Shown here: positions 1 through 5,903 of the stretch, piece after piece
Layout of the letters: every line of letters starts with the position of its first letter
Numbering within the stretch: position 1 is the first letter of the stretch
Assembly (NCBI GenBank): GCA_029858925.1
Contig: JAOUEB010000097.1
Coordinates: 1 to 5,903, forward strand
Source of the DNA: Nitrospira sp.
Lineage (GTDB): Bacteria > Nitrospirota > Nitrospiria > Nitrospirales > Nitrospiraceae
Direction: 5' to 3'
DNA: 5,903 nucleotides
Notes under the pieces: generated by a model
The model's database searches: none
What the model saw: only the letters and a program-made list of their open reading frames with translations
What the model was told of the DNA's origin: nothing
Program-made: the position numbers and the translations under genes

Positions 1-255
1 CGACGGCAAGAACCCCTTGAGGAAGCTCAACAGGAATTGCTCGCCGATCACATCCTGACTGACCAGAAAACTGATGCCGTACAGCAGGAGGAAGACAAGC
101 GGAAAGAGCGAGAGCAGGGAGAAAAACGCGAGAGATGCGGCGAGGCTGGCGCAGCCATGCCGCAGAAAGGCATGGAAGATATCAACCAGAAAACGAAGTC
201 CCATCTTGAGAACTCGCATGCCGCCAAGCGTAGCATGAGCTGCGATGTCACGCAT
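1..255 (-). CDS. YihY/virulence factor BrkB family membrane protein, N-terminal part (runs off the window)
   Basis: This is an open frame of 85 codons with no stop before position 1, so only the N-terminus is visible. From about residue 30 the protein reads CASLAASLAFFSLLSLFPLV and continues hydrophobic. That is the signature first membrane segment of the YihY/BrkB family (once mis-annotated as ribonuclease BN): a short basic/amphipathic lead, then LAA-LAF-SLLSLFP. Family members are inner-membrane proteins of roughly 300 residues with about six helices and no settled function. Three in-frame ATGs are possible: 255, 219 (MRVLKMGLRF) and 204. An in-frame stop lies just upstream, within the end of nuoN. 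None has a strong Shine-Dalgarno; 255 has a weak AAGA nearby and leaves a 22-nt gap after nuoN, while 219 leaves 58 nt and fits usual family N-termini well. The short spacing and shared strand suggest co-transcription with nuo. The family call is fairly sure, the start is not. Confidence 0.78.
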   Translation of the reverse strand, partial: MRDIAAHATLGGMRVLKMGLRFLVDIFHAFLRHGCASLAASLAFFSLLSLFPLVFLLLYGISFLVSQDVIGEQFLLSFLKGFLPS

Positions 256-277
256 CTCATTCTTGCGGTCTCGGAAT

Positions 278-1756
278 TTACTTTAACGTCAAGACGGCCT
301 GCCCGGCGAGGTTCACGAGTGGGTTGGGGTATACGCCGAAGAACAGCACACCGGCCACGGCGCACGCGAGCACGATGGACAGGGCCGGCGACATGACGAG
401 CCGGGGCGAGGCCGCCGTGAGCGCGACGGGTTCCCGCATGTACATGACCATGACGATGCGCAGATAGTAGTAGGCCGAGATCGCCGCAAACACGAGGGCC
501 AGGACCGCCAGCCAGGTCAGCCCCGCTTCGACGGCGGACATGAAGACGTAGAATTTGCCGATGAACCCGGCCGTCGGGGGGATGCCGGCCAGCGACACCA
601 TAAAGACGAGCATCAGCAGCGCGGCAAGGGGATGGCGCGTGGCAAGGCCGGTGAAATCCTCGATCTCGTCGCCATCGAGCCCGCCCTTGCGCAGCATCGC
701 CACGATGGTAAACGCGCCGAAGGTCATAAAGGCGTACAGCGCAAAATAGAGCATGACGGCGGCAATGCCGTTTGCCCCTCCAGCCGGACCACCGGCCATT
801 CCGGCTGCTACGACGCCGATCAAGGCGTAGCCGGCATGGGCGATGCTGGAATAGGCCAGCATTCGTTTGATGTTCGTCTGCACCAGTGCCACGATGTTGC
901 CTAGCACCAGCGTGGCGACGCACAGCAGCAGGAAGATGGCGGACCAGTTGGCCTTCAGGCCGCCGAGCCCTTCGACGAACACACGAAGGAATGCGCCGAA
1001 ACTGGCGGCCTTGGAGGCCACTGCCATGAAGGCCGTGACGGAGGTCGGCGCTCCTTGATAGACGTCGGGAGTCCACATGTGGAACGGCACGACGGCCAGT
1101 TTGAATCCGAATCCGACTGCCAGCAAAATCGTGGCCGCCAAAAGAAGTGGGTCGTCCAGGCTCCGGCCTGCGATGGCGGCGGCGATGGCGGGGAGTCTCG
1201 TGCTTCCTGTTGCGCCGTAGAGCAGGGAGATGCCGTACAGGAGAATACCGGATGAGAAAGCGCCCAGCACGAAATATTTGGCCGAGGCTTCCAGCGAGCG
1301 GGGCTCAGACCGTTTCAGCCCTGCCATCACGTAGAGCGAGAGCGACATCAGTTCCGTGCCGAGATAGATCGTCAGGAGATCCGCCGCCGATACCATGACC
1401 ATCATGCCGGAGAGCGCGAGCAAGACGAACCCGTAGTATTCGCCGAAGTACAGCCGTTCCTCCCGCAGGTAAGTGTGGGACAGCAGGACGGTCAGGCCGG
1501 CAACGAAGCAAAGGAGCAATCTCCAAAAACACGCATAGGCGTCGATGATGACGATGCCGCCAAAGGCCGGCGCGGCATGGCCCATCTGCGAGGCGATCAC
1601 CCCCATGCTGACGGCCAATGTGCCGAGGCTCAGCCAGGCCAGTCCATCTTTTTTGGATGACGACAGCACCGGATCCAGCGCGAGGACGAGACAGGCGGCG
1701 GTGATCACCAACAGCTCGGGCAGAATGAGGAACAGATCTCCGGGTGAGAATGTCAT
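278..1756 (-). CDS. nuoN: NADH-quinone oxidoreductase subunit N (complex I antiporter-like subunit)
   Basis: This encodes 492 residues, close to the E. coli NuoN length of 485. It is one of the three Mrp-antiporter-like subunits of the complex I membrane arm, each thought to carry one proton channel. The sequence is hydrophobic throughout with the proton-pumping core: Glu135 in the segment IYLGTELMSLSLYVM, Lys219 in GFGFKLAVVPFHMWTPD, Lys249 in AVASKAASFGAF, and Lys401 in PPTAGFIGKFYVF. These correspond to E. coli Glu133, Lys217, Lys247 and Lys395. The motif VPFHMWTPDVYQGAPT is typical of NuoN rather than NuoL or NuoM. The ATG at 1756 was chosen because it gives the usual N-terminus and overlaps the nuoM stop by 4 nt (ATGA), which implies translational coupling. 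The frame stays open upstream to 3103, but that part only shadows nuoM. It is intact with no odd residues. Confidence 0.97.
   Translation of the reverse strand: MTFSPGDLFLILPELLVITAACLVLALDPVLSSSKKDGLAWLSLGTLAVSMGVIASQMGHAAPAFGGIVIIDAYACFWRLLLCFVAGLTVLLSHTYLREERLYFGEYYGFVLLALSGMMVMVSAADLLTIYLGTELMSLSLYVMAGLKRSEPRSLEASAKYFVLGAFSSGILLYGISLLYGATGSTRLPAIAAAIAGRSLDDPLLLAATILLAVGFGFKLAVVPFHMWTPDVYQGAPTSVTAFMAVASKAASFGAFLRVFVEGLGGLKANWSAIFLLLCVATLVLGNIVALVQTNIKRMLAYSSIAHAGYALIGVVAAGMAGGPAGGANGIAAVMLYFALYAFMTFGAFTIVAMLRKGGLDGDEIEDFTGLATRHPLAALLMLVFMVSLAGIPPTAGFIGKFYVFMSAVEAGLTWLAVLALVFAAISAYYYLRIVMVMYMREPVALTAASPRLVMSPALSIVLACAVAGVLFFGVYPNPLVNLAGQAVLTLK
1753..1756 (-). promoter_or_regulatory. nuoM stop / nuoN start overlap (ATGA)
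   Basis: The nuoN ATG (1756-1754) and nuoM TGA (1755-1753) share the tetranucleotide ATGA. A GGAG lies at 1771-1768 inside the nuoM tail, 11 bases before the nuoN start, rather far but usable. Such overlaps usually mean termination-reinitiation coupling, which would keep NuoM and NuoN synthesis in step. This is the only junction among the complete nuo genes with no intergenic repeat. Confidence 0.8.
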
Positions 1757-3300
1757 GGCCTGGGCGTCTCCATGGCCGCGGAGGCTTCGTCCGTTGATGC
1801 CGGCGAAGGCCGGGCACCGGGACTCATCGCTGTCGCCGGAGCCGGCATGCGCGCAATGACCTGCTTCACACTTGCGTGCATGCGGGTCAGCATCGGATTC
1901 GGGAATATTCCGATCCAAAAGACCAAGACAACGAGCGGAACCAGCGTGGCCATCTCGCGCCGGTCCAGATCTCGAAGTTTCGGCAGCATATGCGCGGAGG
2001 GGACGCCGAAGGCGACGCGCTGGATCATCCAGAGCATATAGGCTGCGGCGAGAATGATTCCGAGCGATGCCAGGGCCGTCGCGAGCTTGCTCCAGAGAAA
2101 CGTGCCGGCCAGCACCATGAATTCTCCGACAAAACTGTTGGTGCCAGGAAGGCCAAGCGAGGACAGGGCAAAGATAACCAGAAGCGTGGCATAGCGCGGC
2201 ATCGGCTTGGTCAGTCCCGCATTGTCGGCGATCTGCCGGCTGTGCGTGCGTTCGTAAATCAGCCCGACGCAGAGGAAGAGGCCGCCCGTGGTGATGCCGT
2301 GGTTGACCATCTGCATCACGGCGCCTTCGATGCCCTGGATGTTGAACATGAACAGCCCCAGGGTCACGAATCCCATGTGGCTGACGCTCGAATAGGCGAT
2401 GAGCTTTTTCAAATCGGCCTGGGCCAGCGCCATATAGGCGCCGTAGACGATCGCGACGATCGACAGCGTCACCATCAGCGGGGTGAAGGCTATTGAAGCA
2501 TCGGGCAACATCGGCAAACTGAAGCGCACGAATCCATAGCCCCCCATCTTGAGCAGCACGCTGGCGAGAATCACGCTGCCGGCGGTGGGCGCTTCCACGT
2601 GGGCGTCGGGCAGCCAGGTGTGGAACGGGAACATCGGGACTTTCACGGCAAAGGCGGCGAAAAACGCGAGAAAGAGCCAGAACTGCAACGACTCCGGGAC
2701 GGTGCTCTGGCTCAATTGGACGATATCGAACGTATGGCCGCCCTGGAAATACAGCACGAGAATCGCCACGAGGAGCAGCACGCTGCCGGCCAGGGTGTAG
2801 AGGAAAAATTTGACTGCGGCGTAGATTCGATTCGGCCCTCCCCACACGCCGATCAAGAGATACATCGGAATCAGCATCGCCTCCCAAAACACGTAGAACA
2901 GCACGAAATCGAGCGCGGCAAAGACGCCGATCATAGCGCCTTCCATGACCAGCAGCATGGCCATGAAACTTCTGATTCGCCTGTCGATTGAGCGCCAGGA
3001 AATCAGCACACAGAGCGGCATCAGAATGGTTGTCATCAGGACGAGCGGCAAACTGATGCCGTCGAGGCCCACCCGGTAGTGAATCGGCGGCGTGGCGATC
3101 CACACGGCCGTCTCATTGAATTGCATTCCGCCGGATGATGAGTCGAAGAGCCACCAGAGGGGGAGCGACAACAGCAGATCGGCGGCTGTGATGCCGAGCG
3201 TGATCAGCCGGATACTGTTCTCTTTCACGAAACACAGCGCCACCGCTCCGGCAAGCGGGAGGACGATGAGCAGGGTGAGCCAAGGAAAGGAATGTGTCAT
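1753..3300 (-). CDS. nuoM: NADH-quinone oxidoreductase subunit M (complex I antiporter-like subunit)
   Basis: This encodes 515 residues (E. coli NuoM has 509). It is a proton-translocating subunit of the membrane arm, placed between NuoL and NuoN in the assembled complex. Visible core residues are Glu140 in FYVFWEAMLIPMYLLIG, Lys220 in FAVKVPMFPFHTWLPD, Lys251 in VLLKMGGYGF, His334 in VNHGITTGG, and Glu393 in NSFVGEF. These are the counterparts of E. coli Glu144, Lys234, Lys265 and Glu407. HTWLPDAHVEAPT identifies it as NuoM. After the last helix (ending near residue 470) there is a non-membrane tail of about 35 residues rich in Ala, Pro, Ser and Thr, ending ETPRP. The ATG at 3300 is the only plausible start, because an in-frame TGA lies seven codons upstream (3319-3321). 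No Shine-Dalgarno precedes it; the sequence just upstream is pyrimidine-rich repeat DNA. Its stop codon overlaps the nuoN start. Confidence 0.97.
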   Translation of the reverse strand: MTHSFPWLTLLIVLPLAGAVALCFVKENSIRLITLGITAADLLLSLPLWWLFDSSSGGMQFNETAVWIATPPIHYRVGLDGISLPLVLMTTILMPLCVLISWRSIDRRIRSFMAMLLVMEGAMIGVFAALDFVLFYVFWEAMLIPMYLLIGVWGGPNRIYAAVKFFLYTLAGSVLLLVAILVLYFQGGHTFDIVQLSQSTVPESLQFWLFLAFFAAFAVKVPMFPFHTWLPDAHVEAPTAGSVILASVLLKMGGYGFVRFSLPMLPDASIAFTPLMVTLSIVAIVYGAYMALAQADLKKLIAYSSVSHMGFVTLGLFMFNIQGIEGAVMQMVNHGITTGGLFLCVGLIYERTHSRQIADNAGLTKPMPRYATLLVIFALSSLGLPGTNSFVGEFMVLAGTFLWSKLATALASLGIILAAAYMLWMIQRVAFGVPSAHMLPKLRDLDRREMATLVPLVVLVFWIGIFPNPMLTRMHASVKQVIARMPAPATAMSPGARPSPASTDEASAAMETPRP

Positions 3301-3305
3301 GGGGC

Positions 3306-3399
3306 GATGGCCGATGGTTCATGGTTGATGGCCAATGGGAGGAGGGGCAGTCGTAGCGCGCCTTCCATTGACCAATGCATGATGACCATTGACCGGTCT
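3306..3399. repeat. Paired 7-nt tandem arrays in inverted orientation, nuoL-nuoM gap
   Basis: On the + strand the first arm is five heptamers without a gap at 3306-3340: GATGGCC, GATGGTT, CATGGTT, GATGGCC, AATGGGA. ATGG recurs exactly every 7 nt at 3307, 3314, 3321, 3328 and 3335. A 24-nt purine- and GC-rich centre follows (3341-3364). The second arm is again 35 nt (3365-3399): CCATTGA, CCAATGC, ATGATGA, CCATTGA, CCGGTCT, roughly the reverse complement of the first family. In the transcript (minus strand) 3365-3373 can pair with 3330-3338 over 9 bp (one G-U), and 3385-3394 with 3316-3325 over 8 of 10. The element fills nearly the whole gap, from 1 nt after the nuoL stop to 5 nt before the nuoM ATG. 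Confidence 0.85.
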
Positions 3400-3400
3400 C

Positions 3401-5299
3401 CTAAAAGAACATGAACATCGTCACAATGACCACGATGCCGCCTGCCATCGCCAATGCGTAATGCTGTGTCTGCCCGCTCTGGACCAGCCGGAGCAGCCAT
3501 CCGCCCCACGCGACACCGCGAGCCACGCCATTGACCGCTCCGTCAATCACCTCGATATCGACGCGTTTCCACAATTCCGTGGCTGCTGTCAAGGTCGGCT
3601 TGACGAAGGCGCGATCGTAGGCTTCATCCACATACCACTTGTTCAGAGAGCCCTGGTACAGACTTTCCCACTGTTGGGCGAATCGATCGGGCAGGTGGGG
3701 GTTCAGCACATAGACATAGTATGCCCCGGCGATGCCGGCAAGCCCCATCACTGTCGCCGCAATCATGATGCCCAGGCCTGCCGCGCCATGTTCCCCCGAA
3801 TGTTCGCCCCCCGTCGAAAAGACCGGTTCGAGGAACGATGGAATGCCGAGGTAGCCGGTTAGGATGCTGAGGGCGGCCAGGATTATGAGTGGCACGGTGA
3901 TCGTCCATGATGGTTCATGAATATGTTCCACATGGTGCGGATCGACATGCGATGGTCCCCAGAACGTCACGAAGACCAACCGGAAGCTGTAGAAGGCCGT
4001 CATGAGCGCGGTGAGCAGTCCCAACAGCGCGAGCACCTGTCCTAGCGGTCCCGACATCCAGGCGGCCACCAGCAGGTCGTCTTTGCTGAAGAAGCCCGCT
4101 GTGAGGGGGAAGCCTGCCAAGGCGAGCGACCCGACGACGAATGTCCAGTAGGTGACGGGTAATTTGTCCTTAAGCCCGCCCATGCGGCGGATGTCCTGTT
4201 CGTGGTGCAGCGCCACGATCACAGAGCCGCAGCCGAGGAACAGCAAGGCTTTGAACGCGCCATGGGTCAGTAAGTGGTACATGCCGGACGCATAGGCGCC
4301 GAGCCCGCAGGCCATGACCATATAGCCGAGCTGGCTGACGGTCGAGTACGCCACCACGCGTTTGATGTCCGTTTGAGTCAGCGCGATAGTGGCGCCCGCC
4401 ACCATGGTCGCGGCGCCGACCAGAGCGATGACCTGCATGGCCACTGGAGACAGGTTGTAGAGCGGCGCGAGGCGCGCCACCATGAACACGCCGGCGGTCA
4501 CCATCGTGGCGGCATGGATGAGGGCTGAAATGGGAGTGGGGCCTTCCATGGCATCGGGCAGCCAGATATGCAACGGGACTTGCGCCGATTTGCCGATTGC
4601 TCCTGCAAACAGCAGAAGGCCGATGAGGGTGAACAGCGATACTTCCCAGATTCCCCCCAGAGGGCGCAACAGGTTGATCGTCTGATTGGCTGCTTCATGC
4701 GCGGCCGGAAAAATGTCGTGATAATTCAGCGAACCAAAACTGTACCAGACCAGCAGGAGGCCCAGCAGGAAGCCGAAGTCGCCGACGCGATTGACGAGAA
4801 AGGCTTTGGTTGCAGCCGCGCAGGCCGATGCGCGTTCATACCAATGTCCGATCAGCAAATACGAACACAGCCCCACGGCTTCCCAGAAGATGAACAGCTG
4901 AAGCAGATTGTCAGCCAGCACCAGCATCAACATCGAAAAGGTGAAGAGCGCGATATAGCTGAAGAAGCGGGCATACCCAGGCTCGCCGTGCATGTAGCCG
5001 ATCGTATAGACATGGACGAGCGAACTGACGATGGTGACCAACAGCAGCATGACAGCGGTAAGCCGGTCGATATAGAGGCCGATACGCACGTCGAGGGTGC
5101 CGGAGGTGAGCCAGGCATAGAGCGGCACGGAGATGACGGACCCGGAGGCGACCTCGATGAAAGCGCCGATGGATAACAGGCATGAAAGCAGGACGGCCGG
5201 AACGGCGACCAGGTGCGCGCGGTCCTTGATGCGTGAGCCGCCAAGGCCCAGCACAAGGAAGGCCGCCAGCGGAAGAAATGGGATGAGCGTGTAGAGCAT
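3401..5299 (-). CDS. nuoL: NADH-quinone oxidoreductase subunit L (complex I antiporter-like subunit, distal)
   Basis: This encodes 632 residues (E. coli NuoL has 613). It is the most distal proton-pumping subunit and carries the long lateral helix that runs along the membrane arm. The core is intact: Glu140 in FIFWEAVGLCSYLLIG, Asp174 in VNRVGDFGFLLG, Lys237 in AGAIGKSAQVPLHIWLPD, His262 in ALIHAATMVTAG, Lys350 in THGAFKALLF, and Lys406-Asp407 in AGFFSKDD. These match E. coli Glu144, Lys229, Lys342 and Lys399-Asp400. MEGPTPISALIHAATM separates it from NuoM and NuoN. Residues from about 560 to 610 form the amphipathic lateral region, followed by a final membrane helix ending MFMFF. A His/Glu/Gly-rich loop lies near 491-507. 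The ATG at 5299 gives the family's usual N-terminus (MLYTLIPFLP), but upstream there is only a weak AGAA, not a good ribosome site. Heptamer repeat elements lie on both sides of the gene. Confidence 0.98.
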   Translation of the reverse strand: MLYTLIPFLPLAAFLVLGLGGSRIKDRAHLVAVPAVLLSCLLSIGAFIEVASGSVISVPLYAWLTSGTLDVRIGLYIDRLTAVMLLLVTIVSSLVHVYTIGYMHGEPGYARFFSYIALFTFSMLMLVLADNLLQLFIFWEAVGLCSYLLIGHWYERASACAAATKAFLVNRVGDFGFLLGLLLVWYSFGSLNYHDIFPAAHEAANQTINLLRPLGGIWEVSLFTLIGLLLFAGAIGKSAQVPLHIWLPDAMEGPTPISALIHAATMVTAGVFMVARLAPLYNLSPVAMQVIALVGAATMVAGATIALTQTDIKRVVAYSTVSQLGYMVMACGLGAYASGMYHLLTHGAFKALLFLGCGSVIVALHHEQDIRRMGGLKDKLPVTYWTFVVGSLALAGFPLTAGFFSKDDLLVAAWMSGPLGQVLALLGLLTALMTAFYSFRLVFVTFWGPSHVDPHHVEHIHEPSWTITVPLIILAALSILTGYLGIPSFLEPVFSTGGEHSGEHGAAGLGIMIAATVMGLAGIAGAYYVYVLNPHLPDRFAQQWESLYQGSLNKWYVDEAYDRAFVKPTLTAATELWKRVDIEVIDGAVNGVARGVAWGGWLLRLVQSGQTQHYALAMAGGIVVIVTMFMFF

Positions 5300-5309
5300 A
5301 ATTCTAAGA

Positions 5310-5390
5310 GCTGATCGCTGATCGCTGATAGCACGAGCGTCGGGCCACTGCCGATGCCATCTGCCATCTGCTATTTGCCATCTGCCGGTT
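5310..5390. repeat. Paired 7-nt tandem arrays in inverted orientation, nuoK-nuoL gap
   Basis: The first arm on the + strand is GCTGATC (5310), GCTGATC (5317) and GCTGATA (5324), followed by GC. After a non-repetitive centre (about 5333-5349) comes a degenerate 6-nt unit GCCGAT, then GCCATCT (5356), GCCATCT (5363), GCTATTT (5370), GCCATCT (5377) and GCCGGTT (5384), all exactly 7 nt apart. The reverse complement of the second unit, rotated, is GCAGATG, which matches GCTGATC at 5 of 7 positions, so the arms face each other as a weak inverted repeat. Read on the minus strand the second arm is a run of ATGGCAG units, sharing the ATGGC core with the nuoL-nuoM arrays. The arrays take up most of the 93-nt gap. 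Confidence 0.82.
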
Positions 5391-5392
5391 TA

Positions 5393-5698
5393 TTACCATT
5401 TCAGCAAATTGAATTCTTCGATGTTGATACTGTCCTTGGCGCGATGCAACGCGATGATGATGGCCAACCCAATTGCAACTTCGGCTGCCGCTACCGTCAG
5501 AGCGAAAAAGACGAACACCTGTCCGCCCAGGTCCTGGAAGTGCTCCGAAAACGCGACGAAGTTGATGTTTGTCGCATTCAGCATCAGCTCGATCGACAGA
5601 AGAATGGCGATGATGTTGCGCCGAATCAGCACGCCGACGATGCCCGTCAGAAAGACGATCGCACTGAGGATGAGGTAGTAGGAAATGGGAATAGTCAT
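5393..5698 (-). CDS. nuoK: NADH-quinone oxidoreductase subunit K
   Basis: This encodes 101 residues, the standard NuoK length, with three membrane helices. NuoK sits between NuoJ and NuoN and its two buried glutamates belong to the proton relay linking the quinone site to the antiporter-like subunits. Both are present: Glu37 in [20 protein letters not shown] and Glu73 in [14 protein letters not shown], matching E. coli Glu36 and Glu72. The conserved [16 protein letters not shown] block and the EEFNLLKW C-terminus are typical. The ATG at 5698 was chosen because it starts the canonical [10 protein letters not shown]-terminus and has GAGG five bases upstream. An in-frame ATG at 5746 would add 16 residues encoded by repeat DNA and is unlikely. 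The resemblance to Nitrospira-like NuoK is from memory. Confidence 0.97.
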   Translation of the reverse strand: MTIPISYYLILSAIVFLTGIVGVLIRRNIIAILLSIELMLNATNINFVAFSEHFQDLGGQVFVFFALTVAAAEVAIGLAIIIALHRAKDSINIEEFNLLKW

Positions 5699-5703
5699 TG
5701 ATG

Positions 5704-5707
5704 CCTC
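5704..5707 (-). promoter_or_regulatory. Ribosome binding site of nuoK
   Basis: On the minus strand GAGG lies five bases before the nuoK ATG (5698). This decides the start at 5698 over the in-frame ATG at 5746. The site directly abuts the last CGTTTCA-type heptamer, so it is one of the few parts of this gap not taken up by repeats. Confidence 0.7.
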
Positions 5708-5803
5708 GTGAAACGTGAACCGTGAAACGTCAAACGCGGTGAACAAAGGGAAGCGGCCAGCAGCATCCTTCGTGGGTTATCGTTCAACATGTCACGTCTC
5801 ACG
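5707..5803. repeat. Paired 7-nt tandem arrays in inverted orientation, nuoJ-nuoK gap
   Basis: The first arm on the + strand is CGTGAAA (5707), CGTGAAC (5714), CGTGAAA (5721), CGTCAAA (5728), four units in exact 7-nt register. The second arm holds three degenerate units of the opposite orientation: CGTTCAA (5781), CATGTCA (5788), CGTCTCA (5795). The reverse complement of 5781-5803 matches 5707-5729 at 17 of 23 positions with no gaps, so a long imperfect hairpin around a loop of about 50 nt is possible in DNA or RNA. One edge overlaps the nuoJ stop and last codons; the other ends where the nuoK ribosome site (GAGG) begins. Confidence 0.83.
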
Positions 5804-5903
5804 GCTTTCGCCGATGTCCCTCTTGGCGAGAATGATGGCGCCGATCATTGCTACCAGGAGAATCAGGGAGGCGACCTCGAAGGGAAAGAGATAGGTCGTG
5901 AAC
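5792..5903 (-). CDS. nuoJ: NADH-quinone oxidoreductase subunit J, C-terminal end (partial)
   Basis: Only the last 36 codons and the TGA stop are in the window; the 5' end lies beyond 5903. The peptide reads FTTYLFPFEVASLILLVAMI, then GAIILAKRDIGESRET. The block LFPFEVASLILLVAMIGAIIL is the last membrane helix of NuoJ, in which the phenylalanine-glutamate-valine and small-residue pattern is conserved, and KRD follows the helix as usual. NuoJ is a core membrane-arm subunit next to NuoK, and its position directly upstream of nuoK agrees. The final residues RET and the stop are encoded by DNA that already belongs to the heptamer repeat filling the nuoJ-nuoK gap. Confidence 0.93.
   Translation of the reverse strand, partial: FTTYLFPFEVASLILLVAMIGAIILAKRDIGESRET

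Noticed and set aside
48..1076. A 342-codon minus-strand frame
   Set aside because: It overlaps nuoN and the yihY-like gene in another frame, is arginine-rich with no recognisable domain, and has no credible start.
1876..2496. Plus-strand frames antisense to nuo genes (for example 206 codons here, 202 codons at 4568-5176, 157 codons at 3389-3862)
   Set aside because: All lie opposite highly conserved nuo coding sequence, have charged low-complexity translations rich in Gln, Asp, His and Arg, and no family resemblance; they mirror the codon bias of the real genes.
278..3103. A single 941-residue open frame spanning nuoN and most of nuoM
   Set aside because: Only the part from 1756 down encodes NuoN. 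The rest lies out of frame over nuoM, is rich in Arg/His/Pro/Ala and has no membrane pattern, so it is a high-GC shadow and not a fusion protein.
3306..3399. Intrinsic terminator between nuoL and nuoM
   Set aside because: The inverted arrays can form a stem, but no U-run follows on the minus strand and the downstream genes must be co-expressed.
5393..5746. Longer NuoK of 117 residues starting at 5746
   Set aside because: The extra 16 residues are translated heptamer repeat, no ribosome site precedes 5746, and the start at 5698 has GAGG and the canonical N-terminus and length.
3301..5803. CRISPR array or IS remnants as an explanation of the repeats
   Set aside because: Units are 7 nt with no unique spacers between them, and there are no terminal inverted repeats of transposon type, target duplications or transposase fragments.

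Overview
The window is a run of respiratory complex I (NADH:quinone oxidoreductase) genes, all on the minus strand. Read in the direction of transcription (high to low coordinates) the order is nuoJ (only its 3' end), nuoK, nuoL, nuoM, nuoN, and then the 5' part of a YihY/BrkB-family membrane protein gene that runs off position 1. The four complete genes encode the proton-pumping membrane arm: NuoK and the three antiporter-like subunits NuoL, NuoM and NuoN. Each keeps the conserved glutamate and lysine residues of a working subunit, and none looks frameshifted or truncated. No tRNA, rRNA, insertion sequence, CRISPR array or convincing terminator was seen.

The unexpected part is between the genes. 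The three gaps nuoJ-nuoK (93 nt), nuoK-nuoL (93 nt) and nuoL-nuoM (100 nt) are each largely filled by short tandem arrays with a strict 7-nt period. In every gap two arrays face each other as an imperfect inverted repeat around a non-repetitive centre. The heptamer differs between gaps: CGTGAAA in the first, GCTGATC/GCCATCT in the second, GATGGTT/CCATTGA in the third. What is shared is the period and the head-to-head layout. The repeats reach into the last codons of nuoJ and almost up to the nuoM start codon, and neither nuoL nor nuoM has a clear Shine-Dalgarno sequence. By contrast nuoM-nuoN overlap by 4 nt (ATGA), and the nuoN-yihY gap is short with no heptamers.

Organism: a moderately GC-rich Gram-negative-type bacterium with a nuo operon ending J-K-L-M-N. 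The NuoK sequence and the general look of the proteins resemble Nitrospirota (Nitrospira-like) or deltaproteobacterial complex I. That placement rests on recalled resemblance, not on a search. The genes would act together as the distal membrane arm, coupling quinone reduction to proton translocation. The trailing yihY-like gene is probably only co-transcribed and has no known role in complex I.
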